64,000 nt of DNA from Litorimonas taeanensis. Lineage in GTDB: Bacteria > Pseudomonadota > Alphaproteobacteria > Caulobacterales > Maricaulaceae. Under the pieces are notes generated by a model. That model searched no databases, was not told the origin of the DNA, and saw nothing but the letters and a program-made list of their open reading frames with translations. Of this stretch, positions 33,767-42,692 are shown one piece after another (position 1 is the first letter of the stretch; each line of letters starts with the position of its first letter). A program made the position numbers and the translations under genes. The DNA is taken from contig NZ_RBII01000001.1 in NCBI RefSeq assembly GCF_003634015.1, forward strand, positions 1,116,001-1,180,000. Direction: 5' to 3'.

Positions 33767-34521
33767 AACGCGATAGCGAGCAAAATTTCCCTCTGGGAAA
33801 GATAAAAATGACTGAACAAGAGGTCGATCGCCGCGCGCAATTATCCCGCGCGCCGCGCCCTCGAATCGCTTCGACCATCGTCTTGACTATTGGGGACAAA
33901 ACAAACCCCAAAATTTTGATGGGACAGCGCTCTAAACGACATGATTTCATGCCCAGTGTTTACGTGTTTCCTGGCGGCCGTGTGGACCGCGCCGATAGCT
34001 ACGCCAAATACGCCGGGGATCTTAGCCCCCGCACTGAACGCATATTAGAAGCTGCCTATACGCCCCGTAAATCTCGCGCCATTGTTCTCGCCGCTGTACG
34101 TGAGACTTGGGAAGAAACGCGCTTGCTACTTGGGAAGTCTGTAAATGAGGGTGTTCGTAATCTGAATCATCCAAGCTATGACGCCTTTCGAAAGGCTGGC
34201 CTACACCCGGATATTTCAGGCATAGAGGTCTTTGGCCGCGCTATTACTCCGCCTCACCGTCATAAACGCTTTGACGCGTGGTTTTTTCATAAACATCTGG
34301 GCGACATTCAACCGCCCAAAATTGAAGACAGCGCGGAACTTCTCAATGTGGGCTGGTTCACTTTTGATGATATAGAGAATTTAGAACGGCAACGCGCCAC
34401 AACGATGATGCTCGGCGTTTTAAAAGACTATCTGTCCCATAATCGCCCGCCCAAAGATATATTCCAATCAAAGGCCATACGCGGCGAAATGCGGGCCTCG
34501 CGGTTTCCAGAGATAAATTAA
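33763..34521 (+). CDS. NUDIX hydrolase with split Nudix box
   Basis: Predicted hydrolase of nucleoside-diphosphate-linked or CoA-type substrates. The Nudix motif is recognisable but interrupted: GGRVDRADS (about residues 71-79) is followed by some 30 extra residues before AAVRETWEETRLLLG (about 112-126), which holds the metal-binding RExxEE core. A similar insertion is known in the NUDT19-like group, whose members act on CoA or related substrates, so that is the best guess. It overlaps rnr by four bases and is translationally coupled. An internal Met at 33808 preceded by GGGAAAG is an alternative start. Confidence 0.85.
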   Translation: MKRDSEQNFPLGKIKMTEQEVDRRAQLSRAPRPRIASTIVLTIGDKTNPKILMGQRSKRHDFMPSVYVFPGGRVDRADSYAKYAGDLSPRTERILEAAYTPRKSRAIVLAAVRETWEETRLLLGKSVNEGVRNLNHPSYDAFRKAGLHPDISGIEVFGRAITPPHRHKRFDAWFFHKHLGDIQPPKIEDSAELLNVGWFTFDDIENLERQRATTMMLGVLKDYLSHNRPPKDIFQSKAIRGEMRASRFPEIN

Positions 34522-34554
34522 AGCCTTGCCGCCCAAATCTCTGCAATCTCGGAG

Positions 34555-34583
34555 TTGACATTAGGGCGAATCCCGCTTAATTG
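34555..34583 (+). promoter_or_regulatory. Sigma-70 promoter of rpmG
   Basis: TTGACA (34555-34560), 17 bases, then TAATTG (34578-34583). Spacing and hexamers are close to consensus, and the element lies 37 bases before the L33 start codon. Confidence 0.7.
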
Positions 34584-34619
34584 CCGCGCTTCGAATTACA
34601 GAAGAAAGGCGCGTGCGTC

Positions 34620-34787
34620 ATGGCGAAGCCAACAACTATTAAAATCCGTCTTAACTCGACAGCTGACACTGGTTACTTCTACGTGACAAAGAAAAACTCA
34701 CGTACAATGACAGAAAAAATGGTCAAACGTAAATATGACCCTGTTGTGCGTAAGCATGTGGATTTCAAAGAAGGCAAGATTAAGTAA
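34620..34787 (+). CDS. rpmG: 50S ribosomal protein L33
   Basis: Component of the large ribosomal subunit near the E site. The 55-residue protein matches L33: [40 protein letters not shown] and a C-terminal VDFKEGKIK. It is the zinc-free form, since the four Cys of C+ L33 are absent. ATG 34620 is preceded by AAGG about ten bases upstream. It has its own promoter and terminator, so it is a single-gene unit. Confidence 0.97.
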   Translation: MAKPTTIKIRLNSTADTGYFYVTKKNSRTMTEKMVKRKYDPVVRKHVDFKEGKIK

Positions 34788-34811
34788 TCTTTCCTGACTT
34801 TATTTATTGAA

Positions 34812-34837
34812 AAGCCGCTCTTTTGGGCGGTTTTTTT
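34812..34837 (+). terminator. Intrinsic terminator of rpmG
   Basis: CCGCTC and GGGCGG pair around TTTT, followed by seven T, 25 bases after the rpmG stop. Confidence 0.92.
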
Positions 34838-34909
34838 ATGCACATTTAGACCCTGCCCCAATAGAGCCTGCCCCAACAAAATGGGGCAAAGTATAAGTGA
34901 AGCTACATT

Positions 34910-35851
34910 TTATCTGAAACGGCGCGCCGTTGGCTCATCAAATGTGATGGCAGGGATTTCGATTTCTCGAATCAACCCATCTCGCCGCTCGACAGCCACT
35001 ATATTACGAGAGCCATTCACGCCCCAGCTAAAGGCTTGACCTTCGACCTCAAGATCTATTGTCGCGATGTGGATGAGAGTCGGCCCCATTACAGGTTTTG
35101 CCAAAACATACATTTCAGGTCTATCGTGCCCCAAAATATAAAGCAGCCCATCGGGCCCTAAGGCGCCGCCTGAGGCCGCATAAGGTTTCATCCGCTCTAT
35201 GGCGCTGCCTGGAAACAACCAACCGCCTGTACGGCGCCACGCCGCATCAAAAGCGACCACGCTTGCATATCGGCTGTCTTTGAAACCTGCGCTGCCTTTA
35301 TTATCATAATGAGCAAAACCAGCGATATATCCGCCATCGACTTCATCAAACCATGTCAATGACCCTTCATCTCTGAGGCCAAGGCTATGACTCTCTATGT
35401 GCTGAAGTGTCTGCGTATCAAAGATTTCTATCGATGACGCCATAGGGACTTGGGAATAGTTTGAATTGGCGCACCAAAGCTTTTCATTCTTCGCATAACA
35501 GGAATTCATGTGACGTATCAGGCCGTTCTTTGGCCCGATAAAACGCCCCAAGAAGGCCCCATCACTGCGCCTGTATTTGGCAATAACCGTATTATCCACC
35601 GCATAGAGATGCGCCTCATCTATGGCCGCCCCCTGATCGGCTTCAGGGGCGGTATAGCTGCGAAGTGTCTTGGCTTTGTACCGCGAGACCTGAGGTGGAG
35701 TATAATCAGGTACCGTTAAAGGGCCTGTATTTTGCAAAGCAGGAGTTTCTGGTTCAACATTCGGTTTCGCAGCAGAGCTCTGGTTGCAGGCCCCTAATAA
35801 TAGAGCCTGCACACAGCATATTGCAAAAAGACTATGAGATTTAAAACCCAT
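34910..35851 (-). CDS. Lipoprotein with predicted beta-propeller, partner of TonB receptor
   Basis: Unknown family. A signal peptide ends in LLGAC (Cys22 as lipid site). The mature part reads as repeated beta-strand blades (LYAVDNTVIAKYRRSDGAF, LWCANSNYSQVPMASSIEIF, SLTWFDEVDGGYIAGFAHYD, ALGPDGLLYILGHDRPEMYV), suggesting a propeller domain that binds a ligand or partner. Its start lies within the last 11 bases of the TonB-receptor gene, with AGGA eight bases ahead, so the two are coupled and probably act together at the outer membrane, for example as a surface-exposed or periplasmic substrate-handling protein. No catalytic residues are evident. Confidence 0.75.
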   Translation of the reverse strand: MGFKSHSLFAICCVQALLLGACNQSSAAKPNVEPETPALQNTGPLTVPDYTPPQVSRYKAKTLRSYTAPEADQGAAIDEAHLYAVDNTVIAKYRRSDGAFLGRFIGPKNGLIRHMNSCYAKNEKLWCANSNYSQVPMASSIEIFDTQTLQHIESHSLGLRDEGSLTWFDEVDGGYIAGFAHYDNKGSAGFKDSRYASVVAFDAAWRRTGGWLFPGSAIERMKPYAASGGALGPDGLLYILGHDRPEMYVLAKPVMGPTLIHIATIDLEVEGQAFSWGVNGSRNIVAVERRDGLIREIEIPAITFDEPTARRFR

Positions 35852-38459
35852 AAGAAAATCCTACATAAATAGTACGGCCTACATATTCATGTTCGGTGTT
35901 TTGCGTTTCAATGCCACCTTGGAATTCAGTTGTTGGCTCATCATTAATATTCACGGCTTCGGCAAATACTTTCAGCTGATCCATAACATCATAACTTACT
36001 TTTGCATCGAACCGACCAAATTTACCTTGGCTGAGATTTAATCCAGGGTTGTCCAAATTCACGCCCGTTAGGAAGTCGTCATTATAAGCATAGCTTACAG
36101 ACGCATCAAAGCCGTGGTTTTGATAGAATAGCGTTAGAGCGTAAGTCATCTCCGCTTGATTCAAGAGTGGCAGAGTCACGCCATTGACCTCTGTTTCTCC
36201 ATCTAGGAATGTCGCCGTTGCCGAAACACCGATACCTGACAAAGCTTCAGGAAGGAATGGATCAAGCTGAGTTTGCGCGACAAGCTCCAGACCTTTCAAA
36301 GTCGAGCTTCCACTGTTCACAGTTGTATCAATGTTAAGCTCTGTCAAATCTGATGCATCAATCGCACCATTAAGGCCGCGAGCCTCTAATTGAGCTTCGA
36401 TGTCGGCTTGTGTCGTATACCGTTCTGATAATCCAACTAGGTCATCAGAGATGTCTTTATAAAACACTGAGGCCGATAAAAGTGTCAGTGAGTTTGCATA
36501 CCATTCCAAACTTGCATCAAAGTTCCAAGACAAGCGCGGTTTCAGATCAGGATTACCAATAGACAAATCACCAATCGTCAACTCTTCAGAGAAAGACGAA
36601 CGCGGGGCGATGTCTGTAAAGTCTGGACGTCCTAAGGCCCGCGTTATTGCGCCTCGAGCTTTTAGCGTTTCAGACACATCATAATTGATTAAAAGCGCAG
36701 GCAGCACATTGATGTAGTCACCGCCATCTTCCACCTCTACAGCATCCTCCCCTTCCAGCAAAAAGCCAGATGAATTGACGTCTGTAGCTTCAATTCTTAC
36801 GCCTGTAATAATTTGGGCTGGCCCATAAGTTTTCGTACCCATGACGTAACCTGCGAGAACAGTTTCTTTAATTCTGTAATCAGAGGCAAAATTAGCGATA
36901 AAGTTTTCACTGGTGTTCAGTACAAAGTAATCAGAATTTGATGGCTCTGCCAAGAAAGCATCCATCGCGTCAATATTCATAAAGATATTGGGTGGGCAGC
37001 CTTGCGCCGAACAATTTTGAAAGGCTCCACTTGTGAAATCTGAAGAGGTCGCGAGATTTAAATCTAATGCACCTCCGTCATAACGTGTAAGTTGGTAATC
37101 CCAATCTCGATCCGTTTGACGTGCCTTTACCCCAGCCTTTATAATTGTATCGGCACCCTTCTCCCATGACACATCAAACTGCCCCATAAGGCCATCCTCA
37201 GTCATATCTGAATCTTGAAAACGAGCCCGGCGGAAAGGTAATAGTGAAGCATCCTGGCGGTCAGGTGTACCTGCATCTGGCGTGATAGAAACAACACCAT
37301 CGGCATTAATTTCAAAACTATTTGGACCAAAGTCCGTTCCAGAACGCCATTCCCAATATGAATAAGGCTCTGAAATAGTATTTTTATTATATTGCCCCAA
37401 GTAATCGAAGGTCAGATTATCAACGATGTTTTGGCCGCCTGCTGAGAGGCTGAAAATTTCCTTTTCAGGACTTTCCAAGCGAATATTTGCTGCAATACGG
37501 TTTAGGCCTGACGTGCCGCCATTGGCAGATGTGTAAACAATGTCTTCTGTGAAATTCTGCTCGTAACGATTACGGTGCTGGAACTCATCCCATTTGGCAT
37601 AGAACCCACGCGCAAAATACTTGGAGACATCATCGGGACGAAACTCAACCGTACCATTTAAATTTAAACGCTCACGGCCAATGATATAGTAATTGTTTTT
37701 AACATTCTCTGGGGCGGCACCACCTGTTTGCTCTACCCAGTCATCCTGATAATAACCTGGCGCGACATATTCACGGTCAGACCAAGACCCGCCAATCAAC
37801 CAGCCAAATGTATCATCATCCGTTTTTCCAGATAATGTCGCATCAATGCTATACGGATTATGTCCACCATAGGCTTCGTCTTCAGGCTGAATTTCTTCAA
37901 AACCAAAACGCCCAGATAAGTAACCATAGAAGGAGTCAGGCCTATCAAAGGGAGACTTCGTTTCGACATTCACGGTACCGCCAATACCTTGAGCATCCAT
38001 GTCAGGCGTAGGTGTTTTAATAACTTGTACTGCGCCCAAAACACCGCCGGCAATAATATCGAGCGGGGCCTGACGGCCGCCATTTTCTGTTTCAGGAGAG
38101 CCGAGCCCCATGCCGTTAATCGTTACATTATTCAAAGACGGGTTAATGCCGCGAATTTGTACGTATCGTCCCTCGCCCTTTTCCACGAGCATAGAAACAC
38201 CGGCTAAACGATTGAGGCTTTCCCCCACATTTTTATCCGGGAGTTGACCCAGTTCATCCGTTCCAAGCGCATCAATAATACCGAGCGCTTCACGCTTTGC
38301 ATTAATTCCAGTTTCCCGTGAAAGCTTTGTACCCGTTACGATAACCTCATCATTGACTAAGCTTTGTCCGTCATTGGGGCCAGCCTGTGCAAAGCTGTTT
38401 TGTGAAATGAGCGCTAAAGCCATTGCGCTTGTTGTTAACAGAGGTCTTAGGTTTTGCAT
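35841..38459 (-). CDS. TonB-dependent outer-membrane receptor (Xanthomonas/Caulobacter type)
   Basis: Energy-coupled transporter. A signal peptide (about residues 1-25, ending NSFAQA) is followed by a TonB-box-like VNDEVIVTGT, a plug domain (LPDKNVGESLNRLAGVSML, GRYVQIRGINPSLNNVTING, GGTVNVETKSPFDRP) and a 22-strand barrel ending with VGFSYGF, the terminal aromatic required for assembly. The pattern fits the TIGR01782 group, often linked to uptake of sugars or plant/algal glycans in these bacteria; the substrate is not known here. ATG 38459 follows GGAAG at a good distance; a TTG at 38480 would add seven residues. A propeller-like lipoprotein is encoded immediately downstream. Confidence 0.93.
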   Translation of the reverse strand: MQNLRPLLTTSAMALALISQNSFAQAGPNDGQSLVNDEVIVTGTKLSRETGINAKREALGIIDALGTDELGQLPDKNVGESLNRLAGVSMLVEKGEGRYVQIRGINPSLNNVTINGMGLGSPETENGGRQAPLDIIAGGVLGAVQVIKTPTPDMDAQGIGGTVNVETKSPFDRPDSFYGYLSGRFGFEEIQPEDEAYGGHNPYSIDATLSGKTDDDTFGWLIGGSWSDREYVAPGYYQDDWVEQTGGAAPENVKNNYYIIGRERLNLNGTVEFRPDDVSKYFARGFYAKWDEFQHRNRYEQNFTEDIVYTSANGGTSGLNRIAANIRLESPEKEIFSLSAGGQNIVDNLTFDYLGQYNKNTISEPYSYWEWRSGTDFGPNSFEINADGVVSITPDAGTPDRQDASLLPFRRARFQDSDMTEDGLMGQFDVSWEKGADTIIKAGVKARQTDRDWDYQLTRYDGGALDLNLATSSDFTSGAFQNCSAQGCPPNIFMNIDAMDAFLAEPSNSDYFVLNTSENFIANFASDYRIKETVLAGYVMGTKTYGPAQIITGVRIEATDVNSSGFLLEGEDAVEVEDGGDYINVLPALLINYDVSETLKARGAITRALGRPDFTDIAPRSSFSEELTIGDLSIGNPDLKPRLSWNFDASLEWYANSLTLLSASVFYKDISDDLVGLSERYTTQADIEAQLEARGLNGAIDASDLTELNIDTTVNSGSSTLKGLELVAQTQLDPFLPEALSGIGVSATATFLDGETEVNGVTLPLLNQAEMTYALTLFYQNHGFDASVSYAYNDDFLTGVNLDNPGLNLSQGKFGRFDAKVSYDVMDQLKVFAEAVNINDEPTTEFQGGIETQNTEHEYVGRTIYVGFSYGF

Positions 38460-38641
38460 TTTTTCTTCCAAATTTACCAAGAATTTGGAGCGTCCCTAAG
38501 TATCTCACATGACTGATTGGTAACGACTTGGTCAAAGTTTAATGACGGATAAGTCATAAAATGATGACAAGGACAGAAAGCAATGACTTCAGATTGCAGA
38601 CGTTTATAGTGACTACCTAATAGCCAAAAACACGGCTCTAA

Positions 38642-40006
38642 TTAAGCCGCAGCGTCAAGTAATGGCGCAGGAAGCACTTGATTACGTCCCCCTTGTTTTG
38701 CGGCATATAAAGCGGCATCCGCCCGCTTAAAAACATCACGAAGCTCTTCGCCTTTGCGAACCTGTGCCACACCTGCGCTTGTTGTAATTTGCAAAGCCTG
38801 ACCTTCGACATAGATTGGCGTACCTGCGATTAAGCCGCGTACTCGATCGGCAGCGCTCAAAGCGGCCTCTTGGATAGTGTCTGGCATTGCAATCATAAAC
38901 TCTTCGCCGCCATACCGGCTTACAATATCAATAGAGCGCATGTTCGTCACAAGGCGCGCGGCTACCTCTTTCAAAATTTGATCGCCCATATCATGGCCTA
39001 AAATATCATTGACGCGTTTAAAGTGGTCAATATCAAAAACCATTATTGAGAAAGGCTGATTTTTAGTCTCTAGGGCATCAAATAATGGTAGAATTGAACG
39101 GTCAAAATAGCGCCTATTCCCTAGCCCCGTTAACGGGTCAGAAATCACCATTTCTAGGTTCTCATTAAAATTATCGCGCAAATTATCAGCATAAAACTTT
39201 CGGCGCATTGACGTATTCACGCGGGCAAGCATTTCCTGTTTATCAATGGGACGCATCAATGTGTCGTTCACGCCAATATCATAGGCACGAATAAGACGCG
39301 CTTCATCTTCGGGATCACCGATAATCAATATGGGGGTTTCGCGATTTTCTTCATTAAAGCGAAGGCTGGCGCATACTCTAAGCCCATCAAACTTCTTGGA
39401 AAGTAAACTTACAATAATCAAGTCCACCCCTGCCTTGGCTCGGCGCAATGCGGTGACAGGATCTGTTTCAATCAAAACATTATGAATTGGACTCAGCGTT
39501 TTTGCGACTTTTCCAGAGCGTAGAACATCATCCTCAATTAATAAGACAGTCCCGCTTTTCTTGTTTATGCCTTCGAGCACCCCACGCGCATCATGCGCTA
39601 ATTCATGATTATGGGTTAAAAGTTGATCCGTTATCATTTTAAGTCGCAAGAGAGAACGCACTCGCGCCATTAAGTTAAAATCATCAATCGGCTTTGAAAT
39701 AAAATCATCGGCCCCAGCTTCTAGGCCACGAATACGGTCTTTGGTTTCTTCTAATGCCGTCACCATAACGACAGGGATATGCCAAGTTTTGGGGTTTTGC
39801 TTTAACTGGCGACACGCCTCAAATCCGCTCATTCCCGGCATCATCGCATCCATCAATATCAAATCAACGGGTTCTTTAAAGGCTATCTCCAGCGCTTTTT
39901 CACCGCTTTTGGCGGTCACAACATCATAATATTCAGCTTGGAGCTTAACCTCGAGCAGATTCAGGTTTGGAGCCAAATCATCAACGACAAGTATGCGAGC
40001 AGACAT
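38642..40006 (-). CDS. pleD: Response regulator diguanylate cyclase PleD
   Basis: Makes cyclic di-GMP when phosphorylated and localises to the stalked pole in Caulobacter. Two receiver domains occur in tandem: the first is complete (VDDLAPN, phospho-Asp in LILMDAMMPG, Lys in ISKPID); the second is degenerate (LLIEDDV, IIVSLLSKKFDG). The GGDEF domain follows from about residue 280 with DPLTGLGNRRYF, FDIDHFKRVNDILGHDMGD and the active site GGEEF (about 367). RSID shortly before the active site fits the inhibitory I-site RxxD. The gene lies 12 bases after divK and shares its transcript, as in Caulobacter; AAAGG precedes the ATG. Confidence 0.97.
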   Translation of the reverse strand: MSARILVVDDLAPNLNLLEVKLQAEYYDVVTAKSGEKALEIAFKEPVDLILMDAMMPGMSGFEACRQLKQNPKTWHIPVVMVTALEETKDRIRGLEAGADDFISKPIDDFNLMARVRSLLRLKMITDQLLTHNHELAHDARGVLEGINKKSGTVLLIEDDVLRSGKVAKTLSPIHNVLIETDPVTALRRAKAGVDLIIVSLLSKKFDGLRVCASLRFNEENRETPILIIGDPEDEARLIRAYDIGVNDTLMRPIDKQEMLARVNTSMRRKFYADNLRDNFNENLEMVISDPLTGLGNRRYFDRSILPLFDALETKNQPFSIMVFDIDHFKRVNDILGHDMGDQILKEVAARLVTNMRSIDIVSRYGGEEFMIAMPDTIQEAALSAADRVRGLIAGTPIYVEGQALQITTSAGVAQVRKGEELRDVFKRADAALYAAKQGGRNQVLPAPLLDAAA

Positions 40007-40018
40007 ATCGAGCCTTTC

Positions 40019-40390
40019 TTAAGCAGGCTCAACAAACTTGCGTACAGTCGCTAGAAAAGACGAAATTGTGATGGGTTTGGCAATATAAGCCTCACATCCA
40101 CCATCGCGAATACGCTTCTCATCACCTTTCATGGCAAAGGCTGTGACAGCGATAACGGGAATATCAGCAAGAGCTTTATCATCCTTAATCCATTTAGTGA
40201 CTTCAAGCCCTGAAACTTCAGGAAGTTGTATATCCATCAAAATGAGGTCAGGCAGAAACTCCCTTGCCATTCCAATCGCTTTTAACCCCTCACGGGTTTG
40301 ACGTGTTTCATATCCATGCGCATCCAACAGATCGGCAAAGAGCTTCATATTAAGCTCGTTATCTTCAACAATGAGAACTTTTTTGGGCAT
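40019..40390 (-). CDS. divK: Single-domain response regulator DivK
   Basis: Essential cell-cycle regulator that acts on the DivJ/PleC/DivL kinases and thereby CtrA. The sequence is very close to Caulobacter Div[17 protein letters not shown], phospho-Asp53 in [19 protein letters not shown], Thr in [13 protein letters not shown] and Lys in AYIAKPI. I start at ATG 40390 to match the DivK N-terminus; ATG 40402 would add four residues. It is followed by pleD. A CtrA-type half site lies about 120 bases upstream. The divergent neighbour is dinB. Confidence 0.97.
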   Translation of the reverse strand: MPKKVLIVEDNELNMKLFADLLDAHGYETRQTREGLKAIGMAREFLPDLILMDIQLPEVSGLEVTKWIKDDKALADIPVIAVTAFAMKGDEKRIRDGGCEAYIAKPITISSFLATVRKFVEPA

Positions 40391-40511
40391 GATTTTTAAC
40401 ATCGTTCCGAATTCACCAATATGTGTAGACTTTGCGCCTACGTTTTTGTTTTCTTGGCCACACTATGACAGACTATCCTTAACTAAGCGTATGTTTGATC
40501 TTAGGAGTGGG

Positions 40512-40519
40512 TTAACCAT
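40512..40519. promoter_or_regulatory. CtrA-type half site between divK and dinB
   Basis: TTAACCAT at 40512-40519 is the CtrA half-site consensus. It lies in the divergent promoter region, about 120 bases before divK and 77 before dinB. divK is a CtrA target in Caulobacter, so the match is plausible, but a single 8-mer is weak evidence. Confidence 0.35.
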
Positions 40520-40595
40520 AGACGGGCGTAGATTATCCATTTATGCCTTATTACGACACAGAACATAACAGGAACGCTCTAAGGATTCGTAAAGA

Positions 40596-41984
40596 TTGTC
40601 ATCTCATTTTGACATAAACCTGCCCTCGTCTCTCATATCTTTATGTCGAGACTGCGGCGCTGGGTCTACTGACCTTTTATCGCGTTGTCCGAAATGTGAA
40701 AGCGGGCGCATAATTTCACATAGCGAGCTTGGACATCTCTCAATTGCTCATGTTGATTGTGACGCTTTTTATTGCTCCGTAGAGAAACGTGACAACCCCG
40801 AGATTCGTGACAAGCCTGTTATCGTAGGCGGAGGACAGCGCGGCGTTGTATCGGCAGCATGTTATCATGCGCGCATCTATGGTGTACGGTCTGCGATGCC
40901 GATGTTCAAAGCGTTAAAACTGTGTCCTGATGCCGTCGTCGTCAGAGGCAGTATGGAGAAATACGCATATGAAGGCCGCCGAATTCGGGATATGATGAAA
41001 GCGCTGACCCCTTTGGTCGAGCCTCTTTCCATCGATGAGGCCTTTCTTGACTTAAGCGGGACCCAACGGCTGCATGGTCTTACCCCTGTTGAAAGCCTTA
41101 TGAAATTGCAAAGCCGTATATTAAAAGACGTTGGCGTGACCGTTTCTGTGGGGCTTTCCTATAATAAGTTCTTAGCCAAAACGGCCTCAGATTTAGATAA
41201 ACCTCATGGGTTTGCTGTTTTAGGACGGAGTGATGCACAGACGTTTCTATTGGACAAACCTGTAGGGTTTATATTTGGAATAGGCCCTGCTTTTGCTGCC
41301 AAACTGATGAAAGGCGGACTGCATACAATCGCCGATGTTCGCAAAATTTCTGACAAAGAAATGGCAAAACGGTTTGGCGAGCCAGGCTTGCGGCTGGCAC
41401 GTCTCGCCCGTGCCGAAGACTTTCGCAAAGTAAAACCCCGCGCTGAACGCAAATCCGTTTCCGCCGAAACCACCTTTAATACAGATATTTCAGATAAGGA
41501 CGATTTGAAGGACAAGCTATGGCAAGTTTGTTTGAAAACCGCAGACAGAGCAAAAGCCAAAAACCTTGCGGGACGCACTGTCACTTTAAAGCTAAAGACC
41601 TCACGCTTTAAATCAATTACGCGTCGACGAACACTCGCCCAACCCGTTCAGCTCGCCGATACTATATTCCGAGCGCTGGAACCGCTATTAGAGGCCGAAT
41701 TAAAAGGCAGCTCTTATCGCCTTATCGGTGCGGGTATATCAAGCCTTAGCGCACCGATTGGCGATAGTGCCGACTTGCTAGATCCGCAGGCAAGCAAACG
41801 CGGTCAAGCGGAGCGCGCCTCGGATATAGCGCGTGAGAAATTTGGCCGTGACGCCATTGTAACGGGTCGAGGCTTTCGCCTTAACCAAGCCCGCAATAAA
41901 CAAACATCAGAGGCCACAAGCCTACCGACGAAAATCAATCCACAAGACATTGAGAGCCATACACCGCCTAAAAAGACCCCTTAA
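40596..41984 (+). CDS. dinB: DNA polymerase IV with N-terminal zinc-ribbon
   Basis: Y-family translesion polymerase. Palm motifs with catalytic acids: AHVDCDAFYCSVEKRDNP and PLSIDEAFLDLSGT. Also present are GVVSAACYHARIYGVRSAMP, VSVGLSYNKFLAKTASDLDK and the little-finger region. Before the palm there is a four-Cys ribbon, LCRDCGAG...SRCPKCESG (about residues 17-37), found in alphaproteobacterial DinB proteins beside divK. The TTG at 40596 keeps the ribbon and has AAGGA ten bases upstream. Past residue 430 is a Thr/Lys/Pro-rich tail. No beta-clamp motif is obvious in the tail. The stop overlaps the end of the opposite gene by four bases. Confidence 0.94.
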   Translation: MSSHFDINLPSSLISLCRDCGAGSTDLLSRCPKCESGRIISHSELGHLSIAHVDCDAFYCSVEKRDNPEIRDKPVIVGGGQRGVVSAACYHARIYGVRSAMPMFKALKLCPDAVVVRGSMEKYAYEGRRIRDMMKALTPLVEPLSIDEAFLDLSGTQRLHGLTPVESLMKLQSRILKDVGVTVSVGLSYNKFLAKTASDLDKPHGFAVLGRSDAQTFLLDKPVGFIFGIGPAFAAKLMKGGLHTIADVRKISDKEMAKRFGEPGLRLARLARAEDFRKVKPRAERKSVSAETTFNTDISDKDDLKDKLWQVCLKTADRAKAKNLAGRTVTLKLKTSRFKSITRRRTLAQPVQLADTIFRALEPLLEAELKGSSYRLIGAGISSLSAPIGDSADLLDPQASKRGQAERASDIAREKFGRDAIVTGRGFRLNQARNKQTSEATSLPTKINPQDIESHTPPKKTP

Positions 41985-42688
41985 AATTTTAAGGGCTCAC
42001 CAAATTGCGCGCGTCGCCCTCTCTCTATGGCCCAGATGCAGACGGTTAATAAGCCAAACGCAAAAAGGCCTGACACCCCAAGAACCACACCCTGTGGCTG
42101 CGTCGCGGGATCAAAGGTTCCAGCTTGCAAATCTAATCCTGGTTTTGTGATGGCAATAAATTGCAAAATACACATGAAAGTAAAAAGCACGATGGGGGCG
42201 AGGCTATAAAAAACAGTTTTGGGTTTTGTAACTCCCATCCAATAAACAAACCCCAAAAGTAATAGTCCTATTTCCATAGCAAAGGACAAAAGTGGATAAT
42301 CCCAAAGGGCGAAGCCCAAATGCAAATCACCCCCCGGATAAAGTGGTAAGTCTGGCCGATGCACAACCAAATCGAGTACCCAATGAGAGAAAGCCAATAG
42401 TGAGACGACAATAAAACCTTTTCGCCCAGCACTAGGTTTAAAGCTAATAAATATGGCTCCTGCCGCAATGGAAATGATAAGCGAAGTCAGCAGAGAATGT
42501 GACCATGGAATATGAAAGACTGGCTGCCCATCTTTCATAACAGAGCCTTCAACCCCCATGATTGCCAATACAGAAAAAACAATATCAACGGCCTGAACAG
42601 CCAGAAAGGCTTGCCATAAAGGCACTAAAGGCGCGGTTCGTCCACGTTGTGTATCCCAGACCGCCGGCCCGTAATGCCCCATAAACAT
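41981..42688 (-). CDS. Membrane protein, putative metal-dependent hydrolase (YdjM/DUF457-like)
   Basis: About 235 residues and six hydrophobic segments. The N-terminal MFMGHYGPAVW and the His-rich pieces HIPWSHSLLTS and FSHWVLDLVVHRPDLPL resemble the H-x-x-x-H-D metal sites of the YdjM/DUF457 inner-membrane family. Function in this family is uncertain. It lies four bases downstream of the thioredoxin-like lipoprotein gene in the same direction and converges on dinB with a four-base stop overlap. Confidence 0.75.
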   Translation of the reverse strand: MFMGHYGPAVWDTQRGRTAPLVPLWQAFLAVQAVDIVFSVLAIMGVEGSVMKDGQPVFHIPWSHSLLTSLIISIAAGAIFISFKPSAGRKGFIVVSLLAFSHWVLDLVVHRPDLPLYPGGDLHLGFALWDYPLLSFAMEIGLLLLGFVYWMGVTKPKTVFYSLAPIVLFTFMCILQFIAITKPGLDLQAGTFDPATQPQGVVLGVSGLFAFGLLTVCIWAIERGRRAQFGEPLKF

Positions 42689-42692
42689 ATGT

